Shown one piece after another: positions 25,297 to 33,827 of a stretch of 64,000 bases of DNA. Both the position numbers and the translations under genes were made by a program. The DNA comes from Turicibacter sanguinis (GTDB taxonomy: Bacteria; Bacillota_I; Bacilli_A; MOL361; Turicibacteraceae). The notes under the pieces are model-generated. The model saw nothing but the letters and a program-made list of their open reading frames with translations, searched no databases and had not been told where the DNA came from. The stretch is taken from NCBI RefSeq assembly GCF_013046825.1, contig NZ_CP053187.1:1539501-1603500 (forward strand), read 5' to 3'. Numbering within the stretch: the first letter of the stretch is position 1; every line of letters starts with the position of its first letter.

Positions 25297-26029
25297 TATG
25301 GCCATCAGTATGTTCACGATTATTCCACTACCGAAATATGAATGGGATGAATCATCGGCACGTCATATGATGAAACTTTATCCTTTCATCGGACTCATCA
25401 TCGGAGGACTTTGGTACGTGGCGGCTTTGTTGTTAACCGCTCTTCAAGTCACGGAAACTTTAACCGCCTCTATCTTACTTGCCATTCCATTTTTACTGAC
25501 AGGATTTTTACATCTAGATGGGTTCATGGATGTATGTGATGCCTTATTATCAAGACGTTCCCAAGAAGAAAAAATTCGAATATTAAAAGACTCTCGGGTC
25601 GGTGCCTTTGCTGTTATTTCTTTAGTCTTATTATTAATTTGTCAGTTTTCAGCACTTCAGACACTTCTAACACATCAACAATCCTTTCTGTTTTTCATTC
25701 TCATTCCGATTATTTCAAGAAGTCTTGTTGGATACTTTTTAATTACAAAGGAGACGATTAGTGAAAGCTATCTAGGAAAATTATTTAAACAAGGAACTGG
25801 GCGCCTTGACCTTCTTATCTTAAGCCTAATCTACTTCATCACCTTTTTGGGGAGCTATCTACTCGTTGGAATATTAGGGATTGCCGTTCCCCTTTTCATG
25901 GGAATCGCTGCTTTGCTACTTGTACGTAACACCCAAAAACAACTCGGTGGATTTAACGGAGATGTCGCGGGCTATATATTAGTTCTTTGTGAATTTATCG
26001 GATTACTAACCTTAGGAGTGATAAGATGA
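25271..26029 (+). CDS. cobS: Cobalamin synthase
   Basis: A 252-residue integral membrane enzyme joining alpha-ribazole (or its phosphate) to adenosylcobinamide-GDP, the last assembly step. The N-terminal motif MFTIIPLPKYEWD, the catalytic acidic motif FLHLDGFMDVCDALLSRRSQEEK near residue 80, then KDSRVGAF, and five or six hydrophobic helices match CobS. I start it at ATG 25271, just after GGAAAGGAGG, overlapping cobU by 26 bp. A longer in-frame version reads back into cobU without a membrane-like start. Its end overlaps the next gene by 4 bp. Confidence 0.95.
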   Translation: MKSLYYALNMAISMFTIIPLPKYEWDESSARHMMKLYPFIGLIIGGLWYVAALLLTALQVTETLTASILLAIPFLLTGFLHLDGFMDVCDALLSRRSQEEKIRILKDSRVGAFAVISLVLLLICQFSALQTLLTHQQSFLFFILIPIISRSLVGYFLITKETISESYLGKLFKQGTGRLDLLILSLIYFITFLGSYLLVGILGIAVPLFMGIAALLLVRNTQKQLGGFNGDVAGYILVLCEFIGLLTLGVIR

Positions 26030-26403
26030 AACTCATAATTGGTGGCGCCTATAACGGAAAATTAAATTACGTAAAAGAAACATTAAGAGTAGTGGATGAA
26101 GATATTTGTTATATTCAAGACACCCTTGATTTATCAAAATCAGTTCTATACGGAATTCACCACTTTATTTATCACAACGCCTTAAATGGCATCTCATCAT
26201 TACCATTTTTTGAAGAGCATCTCGACGACTTAAAAACTAAAGTCATCGTTTGCGATGAAATCTCATCAGGCATCGTTCCATTAAAAAAAGAAGAACGATT
26301 TTATAGAGAGGAAGTAGGGCGCATCCTGCAATTTTTAAGTCGTGAAAGTAATAGCATTATTCGGATTTTTTGTGGTATCGAGGTGGTCCTTAAAGATGAA
26401 TAA
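26026..26403 (+). CDS. Short CobU-like protein
   Basis: A 125-residue relative of CobU. The start MKLIIGGAYNGKLNYV corresponds to the CobU P-loop, though GAYNGKLN lacks the Ser/Thr that normally follows the lysine. The end, KVIVCDEISSGIVPLKKEERFYREEVGRILQFL, closely follows the CobU pattern NEVGxGIVPxxxxxRxFRDxxGRxNQ. The middle, with the guanylation histidine and the LVDCLTLWL-type motif, is much shortened. It may be a subfunctionalised partner of cobU (24742), which conversely lacks the GIVP motif, so the two could share the family's functions. It overlaps cobS by 4 bp and cobC by 8 bp. Confidence 0.8.
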   Translation: MKLIIGGAYNGKLNYVKETLRVVDEDICYIQDTLDLSKSVLYGIHHFIYHNALNGISSLPFFEEHLDDLKTKVIVCDEISSGIVPLKKEERFYREEVGRILQFLSRESNSIIRIFCGIEVVLKDE

Positions 26404-26995
26404 TATGATTTTATATGTCATCAGACATGGAAAAACAAAAAGTAATGAACAACGACTTTACTGTGGAAAAACAAACGATGTTTTAAGCGAAGCCGGCATC
26501 AAGGAAATCAAAGAGAAACAAAAATGTTACAACTATCCTGTTTGTGCTAAAAACTTTACAAGTGGTGCAATTCGTGCGAATCAAACCTTTGAACTCCTTT
26601 ATCCCCAAACCTTTTATGAGGTGCGTCCATTATTTTGGGAATATGATTTCGGTGAGTTTGAAGGAAAGTCGTATGACATGTTGAAAGATGATGCGCGCTA
26701 TATCGAATGGATCATGGATGAAGAGGGAGCAGTTTCGTGTCCACAAGGAGAGTCAAAACAAGATTTTTATAAACGAATTTCAAAAGGACTTGAATTACTT
26801 GTGGATGAGTTGTTAGAAAGTCATGAATCAGAGGCTTTGTTAGTCTGTCATGGCGGTGTGATTGGAACATTACTTCATTTGTTTTATGATCAACGTAAAC
26901 ATTTTTATGAGTATCAACCCCGTTGTGGTGGCGGTTATAAATTACGTCTTACAAAGGAGACAAGTATTAAAATAGAGATATTAGAGGAGTTTTAG
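26396..26995 (+). CDS. cobC: Alpha-ribazole phosphatase (histidine phosphatase)
   Basis: A 199-residue histidine-phosphatase-superfamily protein. The phosphohistidine motif is VIRHGKTKSNEQ near residue 10, the central acid region reads PLFWEYDFGEFEGKSY, and the second histidine is in LLVCHGGVIGTLL. In a B12 operon this is CobC, removing phosphate from alpha-ribazole 5'-phosphate or adenosylcobalamin phosphate. ATG 26396 overlaps the previous gene and follows a GAGGTGG site; a longer frame upstream is not needed for the fold. Confidence 0.9.
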   Translation: MNNMILYVIRHGKTKSNEQRLYCGKTNDVLSEAGIKEIKEKQKCYNYPVCAKNFTSGAIRANQTFELLYPQTFYEVRPLFWEYDFGEFEGKSYDMLKDDARYIEWIMDEEGAVSCPQGESKQDFYKRISKGLELLVDELLESHESEALLVCHGGVIGTLLHLFYDQRKHFYEYQPRCGGGYKLRLTKETSIKIEILEEF

Positions 26996-26996
26996 C

Positions 26997-27935
26997 ATGT
27001 GGTCTTTAATGATTGGATTCGTCCTTGATGTCATCATCGGCGACCCACATAATCCATATCACCCGGTTCGAATCATTGGAAGTTGGGCGATGAATTTGGA
27101 AAGTGTATTTCGAAAAATAGATTCAAATAACCTTAAATTAGCAGGAGCACTTGCGTGGCTTTGTATTATTGTTCCGACCTTTTTAATCACGTTAATCATC
27201 GTTAAAATAGCGTTCTTTATCCACCCGATGGTCGGGATTTTAGTAGAAGGTATTTTAATTTATTTCTGTCTTTCAGCTAAAGGGCTGAAAGTTGAAGGAC
27301 TTAAAGTGATTAAAACGTTAGAGTCCGGTGATATTGAAAAAGCGCGTCATCAATTATCATATATTGTCGGACGTGACACGGCATCACTTGATGAAACTTC
27401 AATTGTTCGTGCAGTGATTGAAACAGTGGCAGAAAATATGTCAGATGGCATTATTGCTCCGATTTTATTTGCAGGACTTGGTGGTGCGCCGCTTGCGATG
27501 GCGTATAAAGCAGTCAATACGTGTGATTCGATGTTTGGTTATAAAAATGAGAAATACCTTGAATTTGGTTTTGTTTCAGCTAAAATGGATGATTTATTTA
27601 ATTATATTCCAGCTAGATTAACGGGCTATTTGATTATCATTGCATCATTTATTTTAGGATTAGATTATAAACAAAGTTATCAGATTTATCAGCGTGATCG
27701 TTATAATCATACCAGTCCAAATAGCGCACATCCAGAAGCTGCAGTAGCAGGAGCCTTAGGAATTAAGCTAGGAGGAGCGAATTATTATTTCAGTAAACTG
27801 GTTGAAAAACCGACGATTGGCGACGAAACAAAAGCGATTGAAATGAAAGATTTATATCAAACGAATATGATTTTAACAACGGTGAGTTTTTTAGGATTAA
27901 TTGTTGCCTTATTAATTGGAGGAGTGGTGAGATGA
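26997..27935 (+). CDS. cbiB: Adenosylcobinamide-phosphate synthase
   Basis: A 312-residue membrane protein of the CbiB/CobD family that attaches (R)-1-amino-2-propanol O-2-phosphate to adenosylcobyric acid. Recognisable motifs are the start FVLDVIIGDPHNPYHPVRIIG, VGRDTASLDETSIVRAVIETVAEN, DGIIAPILFAGLGGAPLAMAYKAVNT and the end NSAHPEAAVAGALGIKLGG. At least four hydrophobic segments are visible. It begins one base after cobC with GAGGAG, and its stop overlaps cobD by 4 bp. Confidence 0.95.
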   Translation: MWSLMIGFVLDVIIGDPHNPYHPVRIIGSWAMNLESVFRKIDSNNLKLAGALAWLCIIVPTFLITLIIVKIAFFIHPMVGILVEGILIYFCLSAKGLKVEGLKVIKTLESGDIEKARHQLSYIVGRDTASLDETSIVRAVIETVAENMSDGIIAPILFAGLGGAPLAMAYKAVNTCDSMFGYKNEKYLEFGFVSAKMDDLFNYIPARLTGYLIIIASFILGLDYKQSYQIYQRDRYNHTSPNSAHPEAAVAGALGIKLGGANYYFSKLVEKPTIGDETKAIEMKDLYQTNMILTTVSFLGLIVALLIGGVVR

Positions 27936-28996
27936 ACTTAGGCCATGGTGGAAACATTGCACAGATTGCGAGATTACACGGAATTTTTGAAGATAGCATC
28001 ATTGATTTCTCGGCAAATATTAATCCTCTTGGACTATGTCCGAATGTGTTAGAGGCCATGATTCAATCATTAGATAACATTGTTCATTATCCTGATATCA
28101 CGTACTATGATTTAAAACGGGCTATTGCGAATTATGAAAATATAAAGGAAGAACAAATCATACTTGGAAATGGAGCAGCAGAAGTGATTTTTAATGTTGT
28201 TCGTGCACTTCAACCTAAAAAAGCATTGTTGTTTGCACCGACATTTTCAGAGTATGAAGATGCCCTAAAATCGATGGAGTGTCAGATAGAGCATTATATT
28301 TTAAAAGAAGATTTTAAGTTAGAAGATGGTTTTATAGACGCGATAAAGGAAGGGATTGATGTTTTATTTATTTGTAATCCAAATAATCCAACCGGTGTTT
28401 TAACACCGAAAGAATTCATCTTAAAAGTTTTAAAGAAAGCAGTCCAAACTAAGACAAAAGTCGTCGTGGATGAATCATTTTTAGATTTTGTTGAGAACAA
28501 AGAAGACTACTGTATGATAAGTGATGTGAATCAATTTAAACAGTTGATCGTAGTTAAATCACTGACGAAGTTTTTCGCCTTTCCAGGTATTCGGGTGGGA
28601 TATGGTGTTTTAAGTGATCAACATCTGATTGAACAAATCAATAAAATCGCGGTACCGTGGGCGATTAATACGGTCGCTAATTTCGGAGCTCAGGTGGCGT
28701 TAACTCAAACAGAGTATATCTCTAAAACTCTGACCTATGTTAAAGAAGAAAATGAATTCCTATACACAGCTCTTGAAAAATTTGACTCATTGACAGTGTA
28801 TCGTGGGGCGGTAAACTTCTTATTTTTCAAATGTAAAGTGTCATTGGATTTGAAACAGGAATTATTAAAGGATGGGATTTTAATTCGTAGCTGTGATAAT
28901 TATGTAGGGTTATCAGCAGGGTTTTATCGGGTTGCAGTGCGCACACGAGCAGAAAATTTAGCGCTAATTAACGCGTTAGAGGGCATTTTGATATGA
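27932..28996 (+). CDS. cobD: L-threonine-O-3-phosphate decarboxylase
   Basis: A 354-residue fold-type-I PLP enzyme. In the B12 pathway it decarboxylates threonine phosphate to aminopropanol phosphate, the substrate of CbiB. It begins MNLGHGGNI, as expected for CobD, then IIDFSANINPLG. The PLP lysine is in VVKSLTKFFAFPGIRVGYGV near residue 212, and NPNNPTG near 146 supplies the aspartate-family PLP contact. It differs from histidinol-phosphate aminotransferase by the HGG N-terminus and the operon context. It overlaps cbiB and the following gene by 4 bp each. Confidence 0.93.
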   Translation: MNLGHGGNIAQIARLHGIFEDSIIDFSANINPLGLCPNVLEAMIQSLDNIVHYPDITYYDLKRAIANYENIKEEQIILGNGAAEVIFNVVRALQPKKALLFAPTFSEYEDALKSMECQIEHYILKEDFKLEDGFIDAIKEGIDVLFICNPNNPTGVLTPKEFILKVLKKAVQTKTKVVVDESFLDFVENKEDYCMISDVNQFKQLIVVKSLTKFFAFPGIRVGYGVLSDQHLIEQINKIAVPWAINTVANFGAQVALTQTEYISKTLTYVKEENEFLYTALEKFDSLTVYRGAVNFLFFKCKVSLDLKQELLKDGILIRSCDNYVGLSAGFYRVAVRTRAENLALINALEGILI

Positions 28997-29955
28997 AAGA
29001 AGTGCTAATTATTTTAGATGGTTTGATGGAAGAGCAGCTTGACTTTAATCCGACATCCTGGTGTGATTTTTCGGTTTTGAATCGTGATCTGGATAGTTTA
29101 AATTGTATTTTTAATCTGCTTGGTTATTCGTCTAATCAGTTTGAGATTGGTGAACGTGCCTATTACGAAGCTCTTGCAAATGGGATTTCTCTTCAGGAAA
29201 ATGAAGTTGTATTAAGATGTAATATTGTACGAGTTGAGGATGGAAAATTAGTAGACTTTACTGGTGGAAGATTGCCGTCAAACATTGAAAGTATCCTTCA
29301 AGAAATTCACGTACCGGATGGAACGTTGTATGCGGGTGACACGTATAAAAATTTATTGCTTCTAAAAAATTTTTCCTCAGATATTAAGTTATACCCGCCA
29401 CATTTTCATGTAGGTGAAGACCTTGATACTTTAATACCAAAGGATTGGCGACTTCAAAAACTGATGAAGGACTCTAAAGCTGTTTTTAATCAACACGGAT
29501 TAAACGGTTGCATGCTATGGCCTTGGGGATTATCTACGGTGGTTCATCTTCCATCTTTTTATGATCGATATCAAAAAGTTGGAGCAGTGGTAAGTGGGAT
29601 TGATTTAGTAGCGGGAATGGGATTAGCGCTTGGTATGAAATCAATTAAACCAAGCCTAGCAACAGGTTATGAAAATACAGATTTAGTTCAAAAGCTTGAA
29701 GTAGCCCTTTCTTTAATTCAAGAAGTGGATGTTTTAATTGTGCATATTAATGGACTTGATGAATTAGCTCATCAAAAAGATTTTGCGGGGAAGTTAGCCT
29801 TCTTAGAAAAAATAAATACCCAATTCATTTTACCGTTAGTCAATCAACTCAGTGATACAATGATTTATATAACATGTGATCATCGTACCGATTCTAAAAC
29901 TGGGAAACATGAGGTAGGGAAGGTGCCGATGTGGGAAATAGTTTTAGAAAAATAA
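28993..29955 (+). CDS. ApgM-like phosphotransferase/phosphatase in B12 operon
   Basis: A 320-residue protein of the alkaline-phosphatase superfamily, nearest to archaeal-type cofactor-independent phosphoglycerate mutase (ApgM). The N-terminal metal ligand is in VLIILDGLMEEQL. The segment LDSLNCIFNLLGY lines up with the ApgM nucleophile region GSDVANLSLLGY and keeps the serine. NEVVLRCNIV, HINGLDELAHQKD and TCDHRTDSKTGKHEVGKVPM correspond to the remaining conserved blocks. The N-terminus is about 50 residues shorter than usual. A glycolytic mutase would not need to sit here, overlapping cobD by 4 bp and closing the operon. Making L-threonine phosphate (no PduX is seen) or dephosphorylating a B12 intermediate are candidate roles by context. 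Confidence 0.8.
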   Translation: MKEVLIILDGLMEEQLDFNPTSWCDFSVLNRDLDSLNCIFNLLGYSSNQFEIGERAYYEALANGISLQENEVVLRCNIVRVEDGKLVDFTGGRLPSNIESILQEIHVPDGTLYAGDTYKNLLLLKNFSSDIKLYPPHFHVGEDLDTLIPKDWRLQKLMKDSKAVFNQHGLNGCMLWPWGLSTVVHLPSFYDRYQKVGAVVSGIDLVAGMGLALGMKSIKPSLATGYENTDLVQKLEVALSLIQEVDVLIVHINGLDELAHQKDFAGKLAFLEKINTQFILPLVNQLSDTMIYITCDHRTDSKTGKHEVGKVPMWEIVLEK

Positions 29956-29996
29956 AAAAGACTGCTTTTCGTGGCAAGGAAAAGCAGTCTTTTTTT
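29954..29996 (+). terminator. Terminator of the cobT operon
   Basis: AAAAAGACTGCTTTTC and GAAAAGCAGTCTTTTT form a stem of about 15 bp followed by T residues, directly after the ApgM-like gene. Confidence 0.92.
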
Positions 29997-30033
29997 GATT
30001 AAAACATGGCAGTGAAAGAATTCAAAAAGGAAT

Positions 30034-30219
30034 TCATTTCGGTTTGTAAAAATTCAAAACGTAAACATAAGAAGCAACACACACACCCAAAGGAAAATAA
30101 AGTAATAAAACTAAAGGAGTTTGTAAGATTAAGCCGTACCCCAGTAACTTAATCTTCTCTACAATGTATGGGAATAGTATTAGATTTAGAACTAAAATAA
30201 ACTCTTTTTTGAAATTAAT
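30034..30219 (-). pseudogene. Possible membrane-protein fragment
   Basis: A minus-strand frame of 61 codons with no ATG, GTG or TTG near its beginning, ending at the TGA at 30034-30036. It reads like the end of a membrane protein (for example LVLNLILFPYIVEKIKLLGY, then LVLLLYFPLGVCVASYVYVL). No ribosome site is seen and the 5' part is absent. It may be a remnant, or an AT-rich frame that looks hydrophobic by chance. A competing 48-codon plus-strand frame at 30006-30152, rich in Lys and His, also lacks a ribosome site and I do not call it. Confidence 0.25.
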
Positions 30220-30255
30220 TTAGATGTTATGATGAGAATTGAAATGAGGGATAGG

Positions 30256-30630
30256 ATGAGTAAATGGTGGATGATGATTTTAATAAGTATGCTATTAACA
30301 GGATGCACATCACAAGCTATTAAGTTGGATGATGAGAAGTTTTTAGAGTGTGTCGACGGTGATACGGTAGATTTTTCAATGTTTTTTCCTACTGATTGGG
30401 ATATAGTATGGATCTTTCATCCATATACACCACTTGAAAAAGTTGAGGAAACAATTGGAACTCGTTTTAAGCATGAGACAGCGATTGAGTATTCAGATAC
30501 TATTCATTTAGTTATAGCTCTAAAAGATGACCATGTGGTGAGTTATGCTGAGATTAGCCGCTTAGTTTATGATTTCAATACGGCAGAAACGTTAAAAATA
30601 ACGAAGGAAAACCAATTACAAATCAATTGA
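30256..30630 (+). CDS. Small lipoprotein of unknown function
   Basis: A 124-residue predicted lipoprotein. The signal peptide reads MSKWWMMILISMLLTGC, with the lipidated cysteine at residue 17. The mature part is acidic and compact (ECVDGDTVDFSMFFPTDWDIVW, then HLVIALKDDHVVSYAEI). I do not recognise a family. I start it at ATG 30256 after GAGGGATAGG; an earlier in-frame ATG would put charged residues before the signal. It lies between the B12 operon and the B12-transporter riboswitch, with its own short transcript likely. Confidence 0.8.
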   Translation: MSKWWMMILISMLLTGCTSQAIKLDDEKFLECVDGDTVDFSMFFPTDWDIVWIFHPYTPLEKVEETIGTRFKHETAIEYSDTIHLVIALKDDHVVSYAEISRLVYDFNTAETLKITKENQLQIN

Positions 30631-30688
30631 GAATAAAGATTGGGTATGATTCATAAAGTGTTAGGTAATTGGCTATCATTAGACAAAT

Positions 30689-30717
30689 TTGACAAATAGA
30701 AGTGTAACGACTATACT
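30689..30717 (+). promoter_or_regulatory. Promoter of the B12 transporter operon
   Basis: TTGACA and TATACT with a 17-nt spacer, a near-consensus housekeeping promoter. The expected start near 30724 is just before the riboswitch. Confidence 0.8.
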
Positions 30718-30723
30718 TGATTA

Positions 30724-30890
30724 GTCATGGACTCATAGCAGGTGATATGATCTTAATAAGGAATGAAGTGAAATTCTTCAACTATCTCAGTAACCGTGAA
30801 GCGGACAATGTCTTAGTGAGCCACTGCATCAATTGATGTGGGAAGGGAAGACGGCGAATGATGCAAAGTCGGGAGACTTGCCTGATATGC
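30724..30890 (+). promoter_or_regulatory. Cobalamin riboswitch
   Basis: The 3' half carries the hallmark B12-aptamer words in order: GTGAAATTCTTC, then AACCGTGAAG, then GAGCCACTG, then GGGAAGG, then AAGTCGGGAGACTTGCC. Upstream GCAGGTG fits the 5' part. It is read in the direction of btuF and is followed by a hairpin (TTATCCC/GGGATAA, about 30899-30920) and by an intrinsic terminator. Binding of B12 is expected to promote termination and switch off corrinoid uptake. Confidence 0.93.
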
Positions 30891-30974
30891 GAGTGCTATT
30901 ATCCCCTGAGGATGGGATAATGGGATACGTACGTGATTTTACTTAAGTCATTAGGTAAAAGAATTTAATGTAGT

Positions 30975-31000
30975 CATACCTTAATGTGGTATGTTTTTTT
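30975..31000 (+). terminator. Riboswitch expression-platform terminator
   Basis: CATACC and GGTATG around a 7-nt loop, followed by seven T, lie between the B12 aptamer and btuF. This makes the switch act on transcription. Confidence 0.85.
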
Positions 31001-31057
31001 ATGTTAATTTCATACGTATCATATGAACCTCAAAATTTTAAAACTTGGAGGAGAAGT

Positions 31058-32044
31058 ATGAAAAAGTTTAAACAAATCGTGTCATCATCTTTAGTGGCAT
31101 TTGTTACAATGATGTCATTAGCAGGGTGTCAAACAGAAGCACCCGAAAACAAAGAAACAACTGAACAAACACAAACGCCAGTTGAGCAAGCACAAAACTC
31201 AGATGCAACATCTTCAAAAATGGTAGACCGTGAAGGAAATGAATTTGAAGCGCCAGTTTCGATTGAGCGCATTTTATCAACTGCACCATCTAATACGGAA
31301 GTATTAATTGCACTAGGATTAGCTGATAACCTAGTTGGTGTGGATAAATATTCAACAGATATCGAAGGAATTCCAGCAGATGCTGAAGTCATCGATTTTA
31401 GAAACCCAGATTCAGAAGCAATTATTGAAATGCAACCTGATATTATTATTGCATCAGGACATAACAAAGTAGGAGATGAAGATCCTTACGCTTTATTAAA
31501 AGAAGCGGGAATTACAGTAGTATATATCCCAAGTAGTGATAGCATTGAAGGAATTTATGAGGATATTGCTTTTATTGCGGATGTAACAAATAAAGAAACA
31601 GAAGGACAAGAATTAATTGATGAAATGAAACAAGAAGTAGCTGCTATTAAAGCCGTTGGTGATACCATCACAGATAAAAAAACAGTGTACTTTGAAATTG
31701 GTTCATCATCAAAATTATATAGCTTTGGTCATTCAACATTTATTAATGAATTAATTGAAACAGTAGGCGCAACAAATATTTTAGCTGATGAAGAAGGATG
31801 GATTTCACCAAGTGAGGAAGCGGTTATTACAGCTAATCCAGATGTTATCTTGACAAATGAAACTTACTTAGATAATGCGACTCAATTAATTAAAGAACGT
31901 GCGGGATTTGAAACAATCACAGCGGTTGAAAATGATGCCATTTATTTAATCGATAAAAATGCCTCATCACGTGGTAGCCAAAACGTGATTAAAGCTTTAA
32001 AAGAAATTGCACAGGCTGTTTATCCTGAATACTATGCAAACTAA
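31058..32044 (+). CDS. btuF: Corrinoid ABC transporter substrate-binding lipoprotein
   Basis: A 328-residue lipoprotein. The signal is followed by MMSLAGC (Cys24), then a Thr/Glu/Gln-rich linker, then a cluster-A-2/BtuF-FhuD-type binding fold with VDREGNEFEAPVSIERILSTAPSNTEVLIALG at the start and the long backbone helix in the middle. The riboswitch directly upstream and the permease and ATPase genes downstream identify cobalamin or cobinamide as the ligand. I start at ATG 31058 after TTGGAGGAG; a longer frame overlaps the riboswitch terminator. The stop overlaps btuC. Confidence 0.93.
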   Translation: MKKFKQIVSSSLVAFVTMMSLAGCQTEAPENKETTEQTQTPVEQAQNSDATSSKMVDREGNEFEAPVSIERILSTAPSNTEVLIALGLADNLVGVDKYSTDIEGIPADAEVIDFRNPDSEAIIEMQPDIIIASGHNKVGDEDPYALLKEAGITVVYIPSSDSIEGIYEDIAFIADVTNKETEGQELIDEMKQEVAAIKAVGDTITDKKTVYFEIGSSSKLYSFGHSTFINELIETVGATNILADEEGWISPSEEAVITANPDVILTNETYLDNATQLIKERAGFETITAVENDAIYLIDKNASSRGSQNVIKALKEIAQAVYPEYYAN

Positions 32045-33062
32045 TAAACGCAAACTTTTAATACTACTAGCGATTCCGTTAGTAGTATTAATTATATGTA
32101 TCGGAACCATCATCGGAAGTTCGAACATTGACTTTCTTGATATCTTATCGATTATAGGGCATAAACTATTTAATCTCCCGCTACTCGAAAATATCCAAAA
32201 TAAAGATGTCTCAATCATTTGGGTCATTCGATTACCACGCGTCTTACTCGCTTTTTTAGTCGGAGCCTCTCTCGCTGTTAGTGGAGCTGTCATTCAATCC
32301 ATTCTAAAAAATCCACTTGCCTCACCTTACACACTCGGCGTCTCATCTGGAGCATCGCTTGGTGTTGGACTTTACATTATCCTAGGGTTTTCAATTCCAT
32401 TGGTTGGGAATATGGCCTTACCTGTTATCGGGTTTATTTGTGGGTTAGCCACTGTTTTTTCAGTTATTTTATTCGCGAACAAAGTAGATCGTGGGCTCTC
32501 AAATAATACAATGATACTTGCTGGAATGGTATTTTCATTATTTACAAATGCCATGCTCACAACCATAACTGCTTTAAATAGTGAGAATATTACTCAAATA
32601 ACGATGTGGCAAATGGGCTCATTTGCGATGCGGGGATGGCCCTATGTGAGAGCTATTATCCCATTTTTTATCGTCGGTCTTTTTATCGTTTTAAAATATT
32701 GTAAAGAAATGGACGTTTTAAGTTTCGGAGAAGATCAAGCAAAAAGCGTCGGAGTTGAAACCAAAAAAGTTAAAACAAACCTCATTGTAGCAGTTGCAAT
32801 TTTAACTGGAAGTGCGATTGCTTTAAGTGGGACGATTGGTTTTATCGATTTAATCACACCGCATGTCGTAAGGAAACTGGTCGGTTCAAATCATAAATGG
32901 GTCATTCCAATGTGTATCGTTTTTGGTGGATCTTTCATGGTGTTAACAGATTTAGTTGCTAGAACGATTATCTCCCCATCCGAACTTCCTGTTGGAGCTA
33001 TTACCGCTTTAATTGGAGCCCCATTCTTTGCTTATCTATATTTCAGTAAGAGAAGTAGGTGA
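32034..33062 (+). CDS. btuC: Corrinoid ABC transporter permease
   Basis: A 342-residue FecCD/BtuC permease with about ten membrane helices. Family motifs are RLPRVLLAFLVGASLAVSG, then QSILKNPLASPYTLGVSSGA, GFIDLITPHVVRKLVGSNHKW (the ATPase-coupling loop) and the ending PVGAITALIGAPFFAYL. ATG 32034 overlaps the end of btuF by 11 bp, showing translational coupling. Confidence 0.95.
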   Translation: MQTNKRKLLILLAIPLVVLIICIGTIIGSSNIDFLDILSIIGHKLFNLPLLENIQNKDVSIIWVIRLPRVLLAFLVGASLAVSGAVIQSILKNPLASPYTLGVSSGASLGVGLYIILGFSIPLVGNMALPVIGFICGLATVFSVILFANKVDRGLSNNTMILAGMVFSLFTNAMLTTITALNSENITQITMWQMGSFAMRGWPYVRAIIPFFIVGLFIVLKYCKEMDVLSFGEDQAKSVGVETKKVKTNLIVAVAILTGSAIALSGTIGFIDLITPHVVRKLVGSNHKWVIPMCIVFGGSFMVLTDLVARTIISPSELPVGAITALIGAPFFAYLYFSKRSR

Positions 33063-33067
33063 GTCAA

Positions 33068-33823
33068 ATGTTAAAAATTAATCAACTCAATTGTGGATAT
33101 GATGGAAAAATAGTTGTTAAAGACGTTAACCTACACATAAAAAAAGGTCAAACTCAATGTATTGTGGGGCCTAATGGTTGTGGAAAAACAACGATTTTAA
33201 AAGCAATTGCCAACCTTCTAGATTATGAAGGAGAAATTCTATTAGAAGGTCAGAATATTAAACACATCAAACGAAAGCATCTTGCTAAAAAGATTGCCTT
33301 CATGACGCAATCATCAGACCTTTATTTTCCTTATACCGTGTATGAAACCGTCTCACTAGGAAGATATGCTCATTCAACCGGACTGTTTTCCACACTATCA
33401 AAACGTGATAAAGAGATTGTGCTCGATTGTATTAAACGAGTCGGATTAGAAGCGGAAAAGGATAAACTCATCAATGAATTATCAGGTGGTCAATTGCAGC
33501 GCGTTTATTTAGCACGCGCATTTGCTCAAGAACCTGACATCATTTTACTTGATGAACCGACGAATCATTTAGATTTAAAATATCAGATTGAAATTTTGGA
33601 CCATATTAATCAATGGACAAAGGAGCAGGGAAAAACTGTGATTGCCGTTTTGCATGACTTGAATTTAGTTCAAATGTTTAGTGAAGAGGTCATCATGATT
33701 AAGGACGGACAAGTCGTGGCATCTGGTCTTTCAAAAGATGTTTTAGATGAGGAAAGATTACTTGATGTTTACGGAATTAATATCAAAAACTTTATGTTAG
33801 AAGCGTTAGAGAAATGGAGATAA
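33068..33823 (+). CDS. btuD: Corrinoid ABC transporter ATPase
   Basis: A 251-residue FecE/BtuD-type ATPase. Walker A GPNGCGKTT is near residue 35, the Q-loop is MTQSSDLYFPYTVYE, the signature is LSGGQLQRVYLARAF, Walker B is IILLDEPTNHLDLK, and the H-loop is VLHDLN. ATG 33068 has AGGTGAG at good spacing; a GTG three codons earlier lies in that site. It couples to BtuC for corrinoid import. Confidence 0.95.
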   Translation: MLKINQLNCGYDGKIVVKDVNLHIKKGQTQCIVGPNGCGKTTILKAIANLLDYEGEILLEGQNIKHIKRKHLAKKIAFMTQSSDLYFPYTVYETVSLGRYAHSTGLFSTLSKRDKEIVLDCIKRVGLEAEKDKLINELSGGQLQRVYLARAFAQEPDIILLDEPTNHLDLKYQIEILDHINQWTKEQGKTVIAVLHDLNLVQMFSEEVIMIKDGQVVASGLSKDVLDEERLLDVYGINIKNFMLEALEKWR

Positions 33824-33827
33824 GGTT

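Noticed and set aside
30006-30152. A 48-codon Lys/His-rich plus-strand frame beginning MAVKEFKKEF
   Set aside because: No ribosome site, and it lies just after the B12 operon terminator; overlaps a hydrophobic minus-strand frame that looks more protein-like.
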